DNA of 64,000 nt from Colwellia hornerae (lineage in GTDB: Bacteria > Pseudomonadota > Gammaproteobacteria > Enterobacterales > Alteromonadaceae), in NCBI RefSeq assembly GCF_007954355.1, contig NZ_VOLR01000014.1, positions 1 through 64,000 on the forward strand, read 5' to 3'. The notes under the pieces were generated by a model that saw only the letters and a program-made list of their open reading frames with translations, had not been told where the DNA came from and ran no database searches. The translations under genes and the position numbers were made by a program. Of this stretch, positions 22,008 through 31,734 are shown in pieces (the stretch's first letter is position 1; the number at the start of each line of letters is the position of its first letter).

Positions 22008-22436
22008 CTATGTATTCGCTATTTGATTGATGCTTAAACTATCAACAAAAAAACCATGACTCGCTAACCAGACCGACGCATCTTCAGTATTGGTAAACAC
22101 TTGTCGTTCATAAGACTCATCAGTATGCGGTATTAACCTTTCTAATTGCATTTCTTTGGCGGCACTGACCGTGTAAATATGACAATCTTTGCTGCAACCA
22201 TTGTCCTTAAACCACTGGCAATGTTCTTCAATATGTTTATCAATTGCAGGAACACCGAACTCCCAATCCTCAAAAGAAGAAACAATAGCCCAAGGACTAC
22301 CTTTAAGCGGGCTTGCTTTAGCACGAAACTCTTTAACATAAGCAATAATAGCTTCTTCGTTCCAAGTGCCCGAAAACCATTGCACAACAACATTGCCACA
22401 AACTTCAATTCTCCATTCTCCGTGAATGCTAAACAT
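22008..22436 (-). CDS. Conserved-type hypothetical protein, possible SpoIIAA/STAS-like fold
   Basis: I do not recognise this 142-residue soluble protein with confidence. It has an EGAWN-like opening (FSGTWNEEAIIAYVKEF), a central WAIVSSFEDWEFGVPAI and a C-terminal QVFTNTEDASVWLASHGF, a pattern seen in SpoIIAA-like (STAS-fold) proteins. It has three Cys (V-C-G, C-Q-W, GCSKDC counted together give more) but no obvious metal motif. It is last in the line of the minus-strand haem operon, 53 bases after the GNAT gene, so it may be co-transcribed. No function is proposed. Confidence 0.6.
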   Translation of the reverse strand: MFSIHGEWRIEVCGNVVVQWFSGTWNEEAIIAYVKEFRAKASPLKGSPWAIVSSFEDWEFGVPAIDKHIEEHCQWFKDNGCSKDCHIYTVSAAKEMQLERLIPHTDESYERQVFTNTEDASVWLASHGFFVDSLSINQIANT

Positions 22437-22489
22437 AGTGGGCCTCTTTTATTTGTTTTTGATATAAGCTACTTAAGCTCAAAATATTT

Positions 22490-23128
22490 TTAGATTGAGT
22501 CTTTTAATATACTCTGTGGGCTAGCAACAAATATTTGATAGGGTAAAGGCTCAGCGAGTAAACTTTCGTCGACAGTAAACTCAACGAAGCCACTTTTAGT
22601 AAAAAAGTGAGTCAAATCCCCTATCGCTACTTTTTCAGTTTGTAAATCAGCGGCTTGATAATAAGCTTTAATAGCATCATCTTCACATTCATCGGCATCA
22701 ACAAATTGGTGCATTGGCATGCTTAATACCGTGATAGATTGAGCCTTTTGATGATGCTTAACAATCTCTTTAAGCAGGTATTGACCAACAGCTTGTTGAC
22801 GATATTGTGGCAAAACACTAATCGCTTCAAGTAAAATATGTGTCTTAGCTTTTTTTGTCTCAGCGGTAATACTTAACTGTTCACACAAGCCTTGCTCAAG
22901 GTTTTGGCCTTTAAAATAAAGATTGAGTGGAATTTCCCAATCAGTATCTTCATTGGCTAATAAAGTATAAGAGCCAATCGCATCGCGGTGTTTGTTGAGG
23001 GTGATCAGCTCAATTTCGGCTTTAGCAATAATATCGCCTTGCTCGTTTTTTACATTGATTTCTTGGCACAATTGCCAATCAAAAGCACCAGCAATTTCAG
23101 GTTTTTTAAAGTCGATTGTTAAATTCAT
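22490..23128 (-). CDS. GNAT-family N-acetyltransferase-like protein
   Basis: A 212-residue protein with an acetyl-CoA-binding motif A at VLPQYRQQAVGQYLLKEIVKHHQ, split as QYRQQAVGQYLL (family R/QxxGxG/A), about residue 110-125. The start codon overlaps the hemY stop by four bases, so it is co-translated with the haem genes. The acceptor substrate is unknown. The first 80 residues (acidic, beta-rich) are not recognised and may be an N-terminal extension. Confidence 0.75.
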   Translation of the reverse strand: MNLTIDFKKPEIAGAFDWQLCQEINVKNEQGDIIAKAEIELITLNKHRDAIGSYTLLANEDTDWEIPLNLYFKGQNLEQGLCEQLSITAETKKAKTHILLEAISVLPQYRQQAVGQYLLKEIVKHHQKAQSITVLSMPMHQFVDADECEDDAIKAYYQAADLQTEKVAIGDLTHFFTKSGFVEFTVDESLLAEPLPYQIFVASPQSILKDSI

Positions 23129-24369
23129 TTTTGTTCATTTCCGTTATTTATAGCTAAGATATTATTTTTAAAACCGTCAATTTGACCTAAGGCTTTATTT
23201 AATACTTGATTCGCTTTTTTATAGTCGCCTTGCTGCTCTAATACTTGAGAAAAAGTCAGTAAATCAATAACGTCATATTGTCTGCCGGCTAAATTAACCA
23301 GGCTATTAAAGGCTTTTTCTGCCATTGGCAGTTGCTGAGATTTAGCGGCTAAATTAGCTAAACAACTTAACCATTTAGCGCTATGAGGATCATTATGTAA
23401 TTGTTTTTGTACTGCACTGATTAATTCATCAGCAGCAAAAATAGGTAGCTGGCGAATCTTCTGTAAAAATTTATCATCGGCGCCCTTTTTAATTACAGGC
23501 AATAATATTTTATTGAGCGGCTCAGTGATTTTGTGCTCGGCTAATACTTGACAATAAGCCCATAGAATAGCTTCACTTTGCTTTAATTTACGGGCAAGTT
23601 TTTGCCAACGTAGTGCTAACGAATCCTTGCTTTCTTTGCTTATTGTTTCATTAAAAGCCCCGTAAAAAGCGCTGGTTTCCCATAGTGCTATTTTTTCACC
23701 ACTAATGGTTTTTTGTTTACGGGCTGAAACGAGTTGTTCTATCACATAATCAAAGCGCTTTTCTTGCAAGCTTAAGGTGATTTCTAAGCTTAATAGCCGT
23801 GCATCATGACCAATATGTTTGTGGTGTTCATCAATAAGACCACGTGCTTGTGCAAAGTCTTCTTGAGAGATTAATAACTTAATGGTCACTAAGGTTGACT
23901 CTAACCCCGAACCTTTAAAATCACTGCCTTCTCGCGCTAATAAGGCCAAGTAATGATTAGTATTTGATCGTAGCGATTGTTTTGACGATGCCGCTGCTGC
24001 CAATAGGTAAGCGATATGAGTAAACGTCGATGGTTCAGCCGCTTTAGCTAATAAATGCTCTGCTTGTTGATGGTCTTCAAGAATAAACGCCGCAATACCG
24101 CGCTTAAAGTCTTTTAAAGCACGGCGACGGTTAGCAAAAGCAATCTTGTTCCAACCGCCAAACCCCAAACGTAGACTGCCACGCACAAGTGTCATTGACA
24201 ACGCTAAGGCGATAAATAATAGCGTTAACATAATAGCTGCCGTTACTACGGTTGATTCTATGGTTAAATCGCCGATCGCAATTAAGATATAACCTTTTTC
24301 GTTGATTAACAGTGGGCTAATAGCAACCGCAGCAAAAAATATTAATATCAACAGTATTAATTTTTTCAT
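23125..24369 (-). CDS. hemY: HemY, TPR membrane protein of the hem operon
   Basis: The 414-residue protein has two N-terminal spans (KLILLILIFFAAVAISPLL and ESTVVTAAIMLTLLFIALALSM) followed by the HemY_N motif region (RGSLRLGFGGWNKIAFANRRRALKDF is the family core, read here as GGWNKIAFANRR) and TPR-like helices. In E. coli the gene is the last of hemCDXY; the protein is linked to haem biosynthesis but has no established catalytic role (it is unrelated to protoporphyrinogen oxidase HemY). Start and hemX stop share TAATG. Confidence 0.9.
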   Translation of the reverse strand: MKKLILLILIFFAAVAISPLLINEKGYILIAIGDLTIESTVVTAAIMLTLLFIALALSMTLVRGSLRLGFGGWNKIAFANRRRALKDFKRGIAAFILEDHQQAEHLLAKAAEPSTFTHIAYLLAAAASSKQSLRSNTNHYLALLAREGSDFKGSGLESTLVTIKLLISQEDFAQARGLIDEHHKHIGHDARLLSLEITLSLQEKRFDYVIEQLVSARKQKTISGEKIALWETSAFYGAFNETISKESKDSLALRWQKLARKLKQSEAILWAYCQVLAEHKITEPLNKILLPVIKKGADDKFLQKIRQLPIFAADELISAVQKQLHNDPHSAKWLSCLANLAAKSQQLPMAEKAFNSLVNLAGRQYDVIDLLTFSQVLEQQGDYKKANQVLNKALGQIDGFKNNILAINNGNEQK

Positions 24370-25793
24370 TATAACGCCTCACTGATACGACTAGCCGGTA
24401 CTTTTGACTCTTTTGGTGCAACTTCTTCAGGTAATGCTTTGGCTGAGCTATCAAGCGACTGCTCTTTGCTATCGAGTAATTTATCTGGCATCGCATGCGG
24501 CACTAATTGCTCAAGTGTTGGTTTTAAAGTAGGTTCTGCGAGCATTTTGCTAATCGCTTTTAGTGATAAAAGCGTGCTTGGGTAGTCATAAGTGATAATT
24601 TTACTTTTTAGTTGTTGAATGCCTTGATAAAAATTTTGGTTTTCAACTTTTGTCATATTAAAATATTCAGTTAACCATAATTGAATGTCATTTAAGCTTT
24701 GATTATAAACTTTTTGTTTTTTCTCTGTCACTGCCCACTGAGCTAATTGTATTTTTAAGCTGAGGTTTTCAATAAGGTTTTGTTGATGTTGTGGCGACAT
24801 TAATGGTGTTACATTACCACTACTTCTGCGGACGGTGATAAAATCAGCAAGAATCTTTTGCCATGTTTTAGCTAAGTTTGCTCGCCAATCATTGGTATTA
24901 TCAGACAAAGTTAAATCAGTGCCCTTACTGTCATTGTTGGGGATTTTGACCATAGCTAAGGGTAAATTTGTTAATTGTTGACTCATCGCCATTAAGGTCA
25001 TAACGGTATCTTCGCTGTCTACAATCGGTATCAATGTTAATTGGGCGATGTCTTGACGAATTAATTGACGAATAGGTAAAAACTGCGGATCTTCAAGTTC
25101 TTTGAGGCGCATATCAGCATCTTGCAACAAAGCAATAGCGGCCTTTGTATCCTGCTCTAGCCACATCGTGCGAGTAGCAATACGAATAAGGTACTCTGCT
25201 TCGTGTAACAACCAATCACTGGGTTGATTTTGTGATAATCGTTCAACAGTCTTTTCAAGCTGAGCGATTTTAACTTGGCTGTCTGTTGTTATTGTTGCAA
25301 TCTCACTGCTTAAACGCTGTGAAAACATGGTTTGTTGCTGAGCGAATAATTGTTTAATTTTTTGTTCACTACTAGCCAAGCTTTGTTGGGTTTTTTGTTC
25401 ACTACTGGCTAAGCTTTGCTGAGTTATTTGAAAGAAGTCGTCTTTGTTCTGTGCTTGCTGCTGCATTCCCCAATAATATAAACCGCCGACACTAGCACTT
25501 GTTGCTAAAGCTATGATTAAAGAAACTACGGCAGTCTTAGATAATTTTTGTTTATTCACCTTAGCATCGTTAGCTGTGGTTGGTTCAGTTGTTTTTCCTG
25601 AGCTTTTAATGGCTGGTTTTTTTTCATCAACCACAGCTGATGTATTATTCTTTTCGGCCGGCTTCTTTTCTTCACTCGAGGATGCTTTTTTCGCTGATGT
25701 CAGTGAAATAGAAGTTGAAAAACCTTGCTCTGACTTTTCGTCAATTGCTTTGTTTTCTGGCGTATTTGACTCGTTTAGCTTTTTATCAGTCAT
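24369..25793 (-). CDS. hemX: HemX, membrane-anchored coiled-coil protein of the hem operon
   Basis: A roughly 474-residue bitopic protein, annotated in some genomes as uroporphyrinogen-III C-methyltransferase but lacking a methyltransferase fold. A charged, Lys/Ser/Glu-rich N-terminus (residues 1-100) precedes one span (VVSLIIALATSASVGGLYYW) and then a coiled coil and the HemX core (QPSDWLLHEAEYLIRIATRTMWLEQD). The ATG at 25793 with GGAA upstream overlaps the hemD end by eight bases; the longer frame to 25853 lies inside hemD. A 33-bp tandem duplication lies in the coiled coil. Confidence 0.9.
   Translation of the reverse strand: MTDKKLNESNTPENKAIDEKSEQGFSTSISLTSAKKASSSEEKKPAEKNNTSAVVDEKKPAIKSSGKTTEPTTANDAKVNKQKLSKTAVVSLIIALATSASVGGLYYWGMQQQAQNKDDFFQITQQSLASSEQKTQQSLASSEQKIKQLFAQQQTMFSQRLSSEIATITTDSQVKIAQLEKTVERLSQNQPSDWLLHEAEYLIRIATRTMWLEQDTKAAIALLQDADMRLKELEDPQFLPIRQLIRQDIAQLTLIPIVDSEDTVMTLMAMSQQLTNLPLAMVKIPNNDSKGTDLTLSDNTNDWRANLAKTWQKILADFITVRRSSGNVTPLMSPQHQQNLIENLSLKIQLAQWAVTEKKQKVYNQSLNDIQLWLTEYFNMTKVENQNFYQGIQQLKSKIITYDYPSTLLSLKAISKMLAEPTLKPTLEQLVPHAMPDKLLDSKEQSLDSSAKALPEEVAPKESKVPASRISEAL
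25361..25426 (-). repeat. Two copies of a 33-bp in-frame repeat inside hemX
   Basis: The segment beginning at 25361 recurs 33 bases later (25394) with a few substitutions. It encodes QQSLASSEQK twice with period 11 residues, lengthening the coiled coil just after the membrane span. Confidence 0.85.
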
Positions 25794-26544
25794 TATTTTT
25801 TCCATATGAAGTGATTGCACTAAGCATGGCTTGATCATTAGCACCGTTAGCATTAATGATATTGAGTAACCCTAGTTGTTTTGCTTGTGCGGCTATACGC
25901 TTGCTAGCGACAACCCATAAACAATTGGTTTGCCAGTAACTCTCTGAATTCTTTATTAAGTGTACTATGCTTTCTAGCAAAGCGTTACTGGTTATAACAA
26001 TACAATTTATTCGCTGATTTCGCCATTGCTGAACATGTTTTTGTGTGATGGGTTGCCATACTTTTTTATAGCTTTCTAAATAGCAAACCTTGGCGCTACG
26101 TAAACTCAGTTGCTCGGCAATATGCTCTCGGCCACCATCACCTCGAACAATAATAATGGTTTCGCCACTTATCATTTCTTCATCGAGTATATTAAGTGTT
26201 AATAAACCTTCACTGGTATGAAGCTCAGGAGAAACAGCGTTAAGCCCTCTTGATTTTAAAGCAGCTAAAGTGGCGCTACCAATGGCAATGACACGTTTTT
26301 GTTGCCATTGAGAAAAATGAACGGCGCGATGGGCAAACTCGACCGCAGCGACACTGACGAAAATAACGGTGGCTTGTGGATATTGCTTAACGAGCTTTTC
26401 GGTAGTGGTTTTACTGGCAAGTGCTTGGTAATCAAAAAAAGGTTGGCAGTGACTGTCAATGCCAATGCTTTTTAACTGTTGTGCTAAAGCACGCCCTGCT
26501 TTTTCAGGACGTGTAATTAAAACTTGCGTATTACTGCTCAGCAT
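25786..26544 (-). CDS. hemD: HemD, uroporphyrinogen-III synthase
   Basis: Cyclises hydroxymethylbilane to uroporphyrinogen III. The approximately 252-residue product has the family features [17 protein letters not shown] at the N-terminus, [26 protein letters not shown] and [12 protein letters not shown]. Sequence conservation in this family is low and the gene context (between hemC and hemX) supports the call. The start at 26544 overlaps hemC by 14 bases; the upstream frame to 26580 is inside hemC and is rejected. Confidence 0.9.
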   Translation of the reverse strand: MLSSNTQVLITRPEKAGRALAQQLKSIGIDSHCQPFFDYQALASKTTTEKLVKQYPQATVIFVSVAAVEFAHRAVHFSQWQQKRVIAIGSATLAALKSRGLNAVSPELHTSEGLLTLNILDEEMISGETIIIVRGDGGREHIAEQLSLRSAKVCYLESYKKVWQPITQKHVQQWRNQRINCIVITSNALLESIVHLIKNSESYWQTNCLWVVASKRIAAQAKQLGLLNIINANGANDQAMLSAITSYGKNND

Positions 26545-27466
26545 ATACCTGACGCAATATTCTATCAGCGCCTTTTTCAAGGAGTTGTTCCGCTAGTGTA
26601 TGACCTAATTGTTCAGCATTTTCACTATCACCGGTTATTTCACTGGTCAGTATCTCACTACCGTCAGTTGCGCCGACTAAACCACGTAAAAATATTTCGC
26701 CATTTTCTTGAATTACAGCATAGCTACCAATAGGGACCTGACAGCCACCTTCTAATGCACGATTCATTGCTCGTTCGGCTAACACCCGAATACGGGTGGT
26801 TTCACAGCCTAATGGTGCGAGTAAAGCTTTAAGGGTTTCATCGTTCGTTCTACATTCAATCCCAACAGCACCCTGTCCATTTGCTGGTAGCATAACTTCG
26901 GGTTCAATAAATTCTTGAATGCGTTCTGGCATTGCTAAACGTATTAAACCGGCCGCAGCAAGAATAATGGCATCATATTCGCCGTTATCTAATTTTTTTA
27001 AGCGGGTATTCACGTTACCGCGTAAATCACGAATGTCTAAATCTGGGCGCATGGCTTTAATTTGACATTGGCGACGTAAACTTGAGGTACCAACAACGGC
27101 ACCCTGTGGCAGTTCGGCTAAACTGTTAATGGTATTAGAGACAAAGGCATCACGAGGGTCTTCACGTGGACAAATCACTTCTAAGCCCAGTCCTTCAGGG
27201 AACTCTACTGGTACATCTTTCATTGAGTGAACGGCGATGTCGGCGCGATCTTCTAGCATGGCAACTTCAAGTTCTTTAACAAATAAACCTTTACCACCAA
27301 CTTTAGCCAAAGGCGTATCTAAAATAATATCGCCTTTGGTGGTCATGGGGACAAGTTCAACAATAATGCCAGCATGGAAATGCTCTAATTGTGCTTTTAC
27401 ATATTCGGCTTGCCATAAGGCGAGTGCACTTTTACGTGTGGCTATGCGTACGGTTGTTGTGCTCAT
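26531..27466 (-). CDS. hemC: HemC, porphobilinogen deaminase
   Basis: Polymerises four porphobilinogens into hydroxymethylbilane. The 311-residue product has [18 protein letters not shown] at the N-terminus, the [24 protein letters not shown] block and the dipyrromethane-cofactor Cys in the [11 protein letters not shown] loop. cyaY ends four bases upstream and hemD overlaps downstream, so this is the second gene of cyaY-hemCDXY. Confidence 0.97.
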   Translation of the reverse strand: MSTTTVRIATRKSALALWQAEYVKAQLEHFHAGIIVELVPMTTKGDIILDTPLAKVGGKGLFVKELEVAMLEDRADIAVHSMKDVPVEFPEGLGLEVICPREDPRDAFVSNTINSLAELPQGAVVGTSSLRRQCQIKAMRPDLDIRDLRGNVNTRLKKLDNGEYDAIILAAAGLIRLAMPERIQEFIEPEVMLPANGQGAVGIECRTNDETLKALLAPLGCETTRIRVLAERAMNRALEGGCQVPIGSYAVIQENGEIFLRGLVGATDGSEILTSEITGDSENAEQLGHTLAEQLLEKGADRILRQVYAEQ

Positions 27467-27470
27467 TAAA

Positions 27471-27791
27471 TTATCCTGCGCTAATAGTTATTTCGGTGTC
27501 GGCCTGAATACTGATCGCTTTTGATAAGAACTGCCAAAGTTCGCCGCCACCACGTTTGTCTGTCCATTGGCCATTCTCACACTGAAAATGATGGCCATTA
27601 AATTTAGTTGCCACCCATATTTCCTTTAAAGGTGCTTGTTTATTAATGATGACTTTACTACCACTTTTAAAGGTGAGTGTTAACATGCCGCCCACACCCT
27701 CATAATCAATGTCGGTACCACAATCTTCAATGGCTTCTTCTATTTGAAGAATAATTTCATCGGCGAGTAAATTGTATTGGCTGTCGTTCAT
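27471..27791 (-). CDS. cyaY: CyaY, frataxin-like iron-sulfur assembly protein
   Basis: Bacterial frataxin, which binds iron and modulates Fe-S cluster assembly. The 106-residue protein has the acidic N-terminal helix ([22 protein letters not shown]) and the conserved [21 protein letters not shown] block, with [11 protein letters not shown] at the end. In E. coli cyaY is also near hemC, but in the opposite direction; here it leads the hem operon on the same strand, which suggests joint control of iron and haem. Confidence 0.95.
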   Translation of the reverse strand: MNDSQYNLLADEIILQIEEAIEDCGTDIDYEGVGGMLTLTFKSGSKVIINKQAPLKEIWVATKFNGHHFQCENGQWTDKRGGGELWQFLSKAISIQADTEITISAG

Positions 27792-27872
27792 TAATGCTTC
27801 CTTTTCTAGCGCAATGAAATTTATTCATCTTTGCTAGCTATTTGTTGGTCATGAGATTATAAAACGTCTATC

Positions 27873-28079
27873 ATGAGAAAAAAATCGAATAAATCAAGTA
27901 TGCGTAAACAAAATTCAATTATTTTAGCGTTTTTCATTATATCAGTGCTTTTAAGTGGATGTGGAATTAAAGGTCCACTAACGCAAAAATCTGTGCAAGT
28001 AAAAGCACAACAGCAAACTGACTACGCTAATACTGAGCAAAAACAACACTCACCAGCACCAAAATCGCAGGAAAATTAA
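27873..28079 (+). CDS. lptM: LptM (YifL) lipoprotein
   Basis: Small lipoprotein that assists maturation of the LPS translocon LptDE in E. coli. A short basic N-terminus and hydrophobic signal (IILAFFIISVLLSGC) end in a lipobox LSGC, followed by the family hallmark GCGIKGPL and a Gln-rich tail. The ATG at 27873 gives 68 residues; one at 27900 (MRKQNSII) gives a shorter signal peptide and is equally possible. lysA starts two bases after the stop, the same pairing as in E. coli-like genomes with lptM-dapF. Confidence 0.88.
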   Translation: MRKKSNKSSMRKQNSIILAFFIISVLLSGCGIKGPLTQKSVQVKAQQQTDYANTEQKQHSPAPKSQEN

Positions 28080-28081
28080 TC

Positions 28082-29332
28082 GTGGATTTTTTCAATTACA
28101 AAAATACTTCACTCTATGCTGAAGATTGTGCCGTTACTAAACTTGCTAAACAACATGGTACGCCATTATACGTATATTCGCGCGCGACTATTGAGCGTCA
28201 CTGGCATGCGTTTGACCAAGCGGCTGGCGATAAACCCCATTTAGTGTGTTATGCAGTGAAAGCCAATAGTAACATTGCCGTGTTAAATGTAATGGCACGT
28301 TTAGGTAGTGGTTTTGATATTGTTTCAAAAGGTGAGCTTGCACGTGTACTACAAGCCGGCGGTGATGCCCGTAAAGTGGTGTTTTCCGGTGTAGGTAAAA
28401 AGTCAGATGAGATTGCCTTTGCTTTAGAAAAAGGTATTTACTGCTTCAATGTTGAATCAGCAGCAGAACTAACGCGCATTCAGCAGGTAGCTGAGCGCAT
28501 GAAAATGATTGCCCCTATTTCTTTAAGAGTAAACCCTGATGTCGATGCCGGTACCCATCCTTATATATCGACGGGCTTAAAAGAAAATAAATTTGGTATT
28601 AGCATCGATGATGCTTTTGAGCTTTACCAACACGCCAACGGCTTATCAAATATTGCTGTAAAGGGCATTGATTGTCATATTGGTTCGCAGTTAACTGAAG
28701 TACAACCCTTTTTAGATGCACTTGATCGAGTATTAGCACTTGTTGACCGGCTGGCAGAGGTAAATATTACCTTGTCGCATATCGATGTTGGTGGTGGTTT
28801 AGGCGTTTGTTATAACAACGAAACGCCACCTCATCCAAACGAATATGCTAAAGCAATTGCTGATAAATTAGCTGATCGTGATATTACGCTGATTTATGAG
28901 CCCGGTCGTGCCATTATGGCTAATGCTGGAATTTTAGTGACCGAAGTTGAATTGCTAAAAACAAATCAAGACAGACATTTTGCGATTGTTGATGCCGCGA
29001 TGAATGACTTAATTCGTCCGTCGCTTTATCAAGCATGGCAAGCGATTATCGAAGTTGAAAAAAATGAAGTTGCTGATAAAAAAACTTACGACATTGTTGG
29101 GCCGATTTGTGAAACCGGTGATTTTTTAGGTAAAGCTCGAGAACTGAGTATTGTTGCCGGTGATCTATTAGCGATTCGCTCATCAGGTGCCTATGGTTTT
29201 TCGATGAGTTCAAATTACAATAGTCGTCCAAAAGCGGCTGAAATTATGGTCGATGGTAAAGAAAACCACTTGATCCGTGCTCGGGAAACACTTGAGCAAT
29301 TATGGCAAGGCGAGTCTTTGTTACCAAAGTAA
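28082..29332 (+). CDS. lysA: LysA, diaminopimelate decarboxylase
   Basis: PLP enzyme that makes lysine from meso-diaminopimelate. The 416-residue protein uses a GTG start right after lptM. Visible motifs are the PLP lysine in CYAVKANSNIAVL, HIGSQL, GGGLGVCY, YEPGRAIMANAG and CETGDFL. It is followed by dapF after 25 bases, coupling the last steps of lysine synthesis. Confidence 0.97.
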   Translation: MDFFNYKNTSLYAEDCAVTKLAKQHGTPLYVYSRATIERHWHAFDQAAGDKPHLVCYAVKANSNIAVLNVMARLGSGFDIVSKGELARVLQAGGDARKVVFSGVGKKSDEIAFALEKGIYCFNVESAAELTRIQQVAERMKMIAPISLRVNPDVDAGTHPYISTGLKENKFGISIDDAFELYQHANGLSNIAVKGIDCHIGSQLTEVQPFLDALDRVLALVDRLAEVNITLSHIDVGGGLGVCYNNETPPHPNEYAKAIADKLADRDITLIYEPGRAIMANAGILVTEVELLKTNQDRHFAIVDAAMNDLIRPSLYQAWQAIIEVEKNEVADKKTYDIVGPICETGDFLGKARELSIVAGDLLAIRSSGAYGFSMSSNYNSRPKAAEIMVDGKENHLIRARETLEQLWQGESLLPK

Positions 29333-29357
29333 GTATAAAATTGAATATGGGAAGTAA

Positions 29358-30188
29358 ATGTTAGTTAATTTTTCAAAAATGCACGGTTTAGGTAACGACT
29401 TCCTAGTACTAGACAATGTTACCCAGAATGTTTATTTGTCTAATGAACAAATAAAGCAGTTATCCGACCGAAATTTTGGTGTCGGTTTTGATCAAGTATT
29501 AGTGGTTGAGCCACCGTACGATCCCGATTTAGACTTTCATTATCGTATCTTTAATGCCGACGGTAGTGAAGTAGGGCAATGTGGCAACGGTGCTCGTTGT
29601 TTTGCTAAATTTGTGCGTTTAAAAGGCTTAACGAATAAAAATAAAATTAAGGTGTCGACGCAGTCAGGCAAGATGACCTTGTTTGTTGAGCGTGATGGTA
29701 ACGTTTCAGTGAATATGCCAACGCCTAAATTTGAACCCAGCCAAATTCCTTTTACCGCCCAAAAAGTAGAAGGTACTTATATTCTCCGTAGTGATGAAGA
29801 CACCGTATTATGTGGCGTCGTTTCTTTAGGCAACCCACATTGTGTATTGACAGTTGACTCGGTTGATGAGGCTCCTGTTGCTACATTAGGTAAAGCTTTG
29901 TCGCATCACGAACGATTTCCCCAGCAAGTGAATGTTGGCTTTATGGAAATTGTTGCCCCTGACTATATTAAACTTCGTGTTTATGAGCGTGGTACGGCTG
30001 AAACGTTAGCCTGTGGTAGTGGTGCTTGTGCAGCAGTAGTTATTGGCCAAATACAAAATAAATTAGGTCGAGATGTTACGGTGGAATTACCGGGTGGTAA
30101 GTTAAAAGTTTATTGGAAAGGACCAGGTAACTCAGTAAAAATGACCGGTCCAGCCGTACATGTATTTGACGGGCAATTAAATTTATAA
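29358..30188 (+). CDS. dapF: DapF, diaminopimelate epimerase
   Basis: Interconverts LL- and meso-diaminopimelate for lysine and peptidoglycan. The 276-residue product has both catalytic cysteines, in [13 protein letters not shown] and [14 protein letters not shown], and begins with the family signature [15 protein letters not shown]. It sits between lysA and the DUF484 gene. Confidence 0.98.
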   Translation: MLVNFSKMHGLGNDFLVLDNVTQNVYLSNEQIKQLSDRNFGVGFDQVLVVEPPYDPDLDFHYRIFNADGSEVGQCGNGARCFAKFVRLKGLTNKNKIKVSTQSGKMTLFVERDGNVSVNMPTPKFEPSQIPFTAQKVEGTYILRSDEDTVLCGVVSLGNPHCVLTVDSVDEAPVATLGKALSHHERFPQQVNVGFMEIVAPDYIKLRVYERGTAETLACGSGACAAVVIGQIQNKLGRDVTVELPGGKLKVYWKGPGNSVKMTGPAVHVFDGQLNL

Positions 30189-30234
30189 TTAGTATAAAAT
30201 TAGCTTATAACCATTCAAGATATAGAGAATTAAT

Positions 30235-30918
30235 TTGAACGACTCAACCCCAATGCAGTTAGATGAAATAAGTTTAACGGATGATCTCATTGTTGATTAC
30301 TTACACGATAATCCTGAATTTTTTAATCGTAATCCTGAACTGATCACTAGCCTACGTTTATCCGATGTTAATCGTGGTACGGTCTCGTTAGTGCAAAGGC
30401 AGCAAAGCCAGCAACGTCAAAAAATTCATAGTTTAGAAGAAGAAATTACTGAACTCATGGCGATAGCTAACCACAATGAGCAGCTTTTTGCTTTGTACAG
30501 TGATTTGTATTTACGCTTATTAGATTGCAGTTCTGCGCCTGAGTTACTTGATTGTTTGTATCAAGCAACAACAGAATTATTGTCGTTATCGGGTTTAAAA
30601 GTCTGGTTAAAAGAGAGCACCGTGGTTGACCATGCCAGCATTGTTAAAAATGACTGTGCTGGGGTGATGAATAATCGTTTATCCAAGGATGACTATTATT
30701 TTGGACGTTTACAAAAAAGTGAGCAAGAACTGATTTTTTCACAACATCAAGAAGGTTCTGTGGTCTTAATTAAGCTAAACCATATTAATGATGACATTGG
30801 TTTTATAGCAATAAGCAGTGCCGATGCCGACCATTTTGATCCACGCATGGATACTTTATTGCTCAGTCAATTTAGAAAGCTGGTGGCAAAATTACTTTTT
30901 CAACAACTGCATAAATAA
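30235..30918 (+). CDS. DUF484 family protein
   Basis: Conserved protein with a GAF-like fold, usually encoded between dapF and xerC. The 227-residue product shows IVDYLHDNPEFFNRNPELI at the start, then VSLVQRQQSQQRQKI and a C-terminal segment DHFDPRMDTLLLSQF. The frame opens with TTG at 30235; the ATG at 30253 (MQLDEISL) is the alternative. Its function is unknown in the family. Here yigB follows eight bases later and xerC is absent. Confidence 0.88.
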   Translation: MNDSTPMQLDEISLTDDLIVDYLHDNPEFFNRNPELITSLRLSDVNRGTVSLVQRQQSQQRQKIHSLEEEITELMAIANHNEQLFALYSDLYLRLLDCSSAPELLDCLYQATTELLSLSGLKVWLKESTVVDHASIVKNDCAGVMNNRLSKDDYYFGRLQKSEQELIFSQHQEGSVVLIKLNHINDDIGFIAISSADADHFDPRMDTLLLSQFRKLVAKLLFQQLHK

Positions 30919-30926
30919 CACAGCCA

Positions 30927-31688
30927 ATGAAATTTTATCGTCGCTTAGCCCCCTTTCAAGCCATTAGTTTTGATCTTGATGATACCTTGTATAGTAATTA
31001 TCCGGTGATGATGGCAACAGATGCGAAAATGGTTGCTTATTTTTCGACACTTTTCTCACTAGAGATAAGCCCAACTCAGGCGATAAGAAGTACTACTTTT
31101 GATTACCGCTTTTGGTCACCCTTTAGCCAACAAGCCGTCACAGCCGATCCGCAATTAATTCACCATGTTGGCGATATGCGTTTAGCCACTTACACGCTGG
31201 GTATGAAAGCATTGGGTTTAACTGATGACATAGCGAGTGAGCAAGCACAAAAAGCGTTAGATTATTTTGTTCAACAACGCAGCGATTTTGTTGTACCTGC
31301 AGCTGTTCATCAATTATTGCAAAGCTTACAACAAAAATATCCTTTGGTGGCGATCAGCAACGGCAATGTTGATACTGACAAAATAGGTATTTCAGCTTAC
31401 TTTCAGTATCGTTTTCATGCCGGCGATTTATCAACAACCACTTTACATAAAAATCAACGACTTCGACAAAAGCCTGCTGCAGATATGTTTGCTGAGGCCT
31501 GTGAAAAATTATTAATAAAGCCTTCACAATTACTACATGTTGGTGATTGCGGACGCTCTGATATTCAAGGTGCTATCAATGCCGGCTGCCAAACCGCATG
31601 GATTTCTTGCTATGATGTCGGCAAACCACTGACTGTTTTACCTAATATTGAGCTAGCTGATATTAGTGAATTGTGTCACTTGTTATAA
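30927..31688 (+). CDS. yigB: YigB-like HAD phosphatase
   Basis: HAD-superfamily hydrolase; E. coli YigB dephosphorylates FMN and a riboflavin precursor. The 253-residue product has motif I FDLDDTLY, motif II ISNGN, and the C-terminal acidic pair in HVGDCGRSDIQGAINAG. The start ATG follows the DUF484 gene closely and uvrD follows after 46 bases. Confidence 0.9.
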   Translation: MKFYRRLAPFQAISFDLDDTLYSNYPVMMATDAKMVAYFSTLFSLEISPTQAIRSTTFDYRFWSPFSQQAVTADPQLIHHVGDMRLATYTLGMKALGLTDDIASEQAQKALDYFVQQRSDFVVPAAVHQLLQSLQQKYPLVAISNGNVDTDKIGISAYFQYRFHAGDLSTTTLHKNQRLRQKPAADMFAEACEKLLIKPSQLLHVGDCGRSDIQGAINAGCQTAWISCYDVGKPLTVLPNIELADISELCHLL

Positions 31689-31734
31689 TTTTATCTATAC
31701 TTACTTTCTACTTTTCTAAGGTTATTTTTCCGTT

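Noticed and set aside
30919-30926. A short or broken xerC between the DUF484 gene and yigB
   Set aside because: Only eight bases separate the genes; no remnant is possible there.
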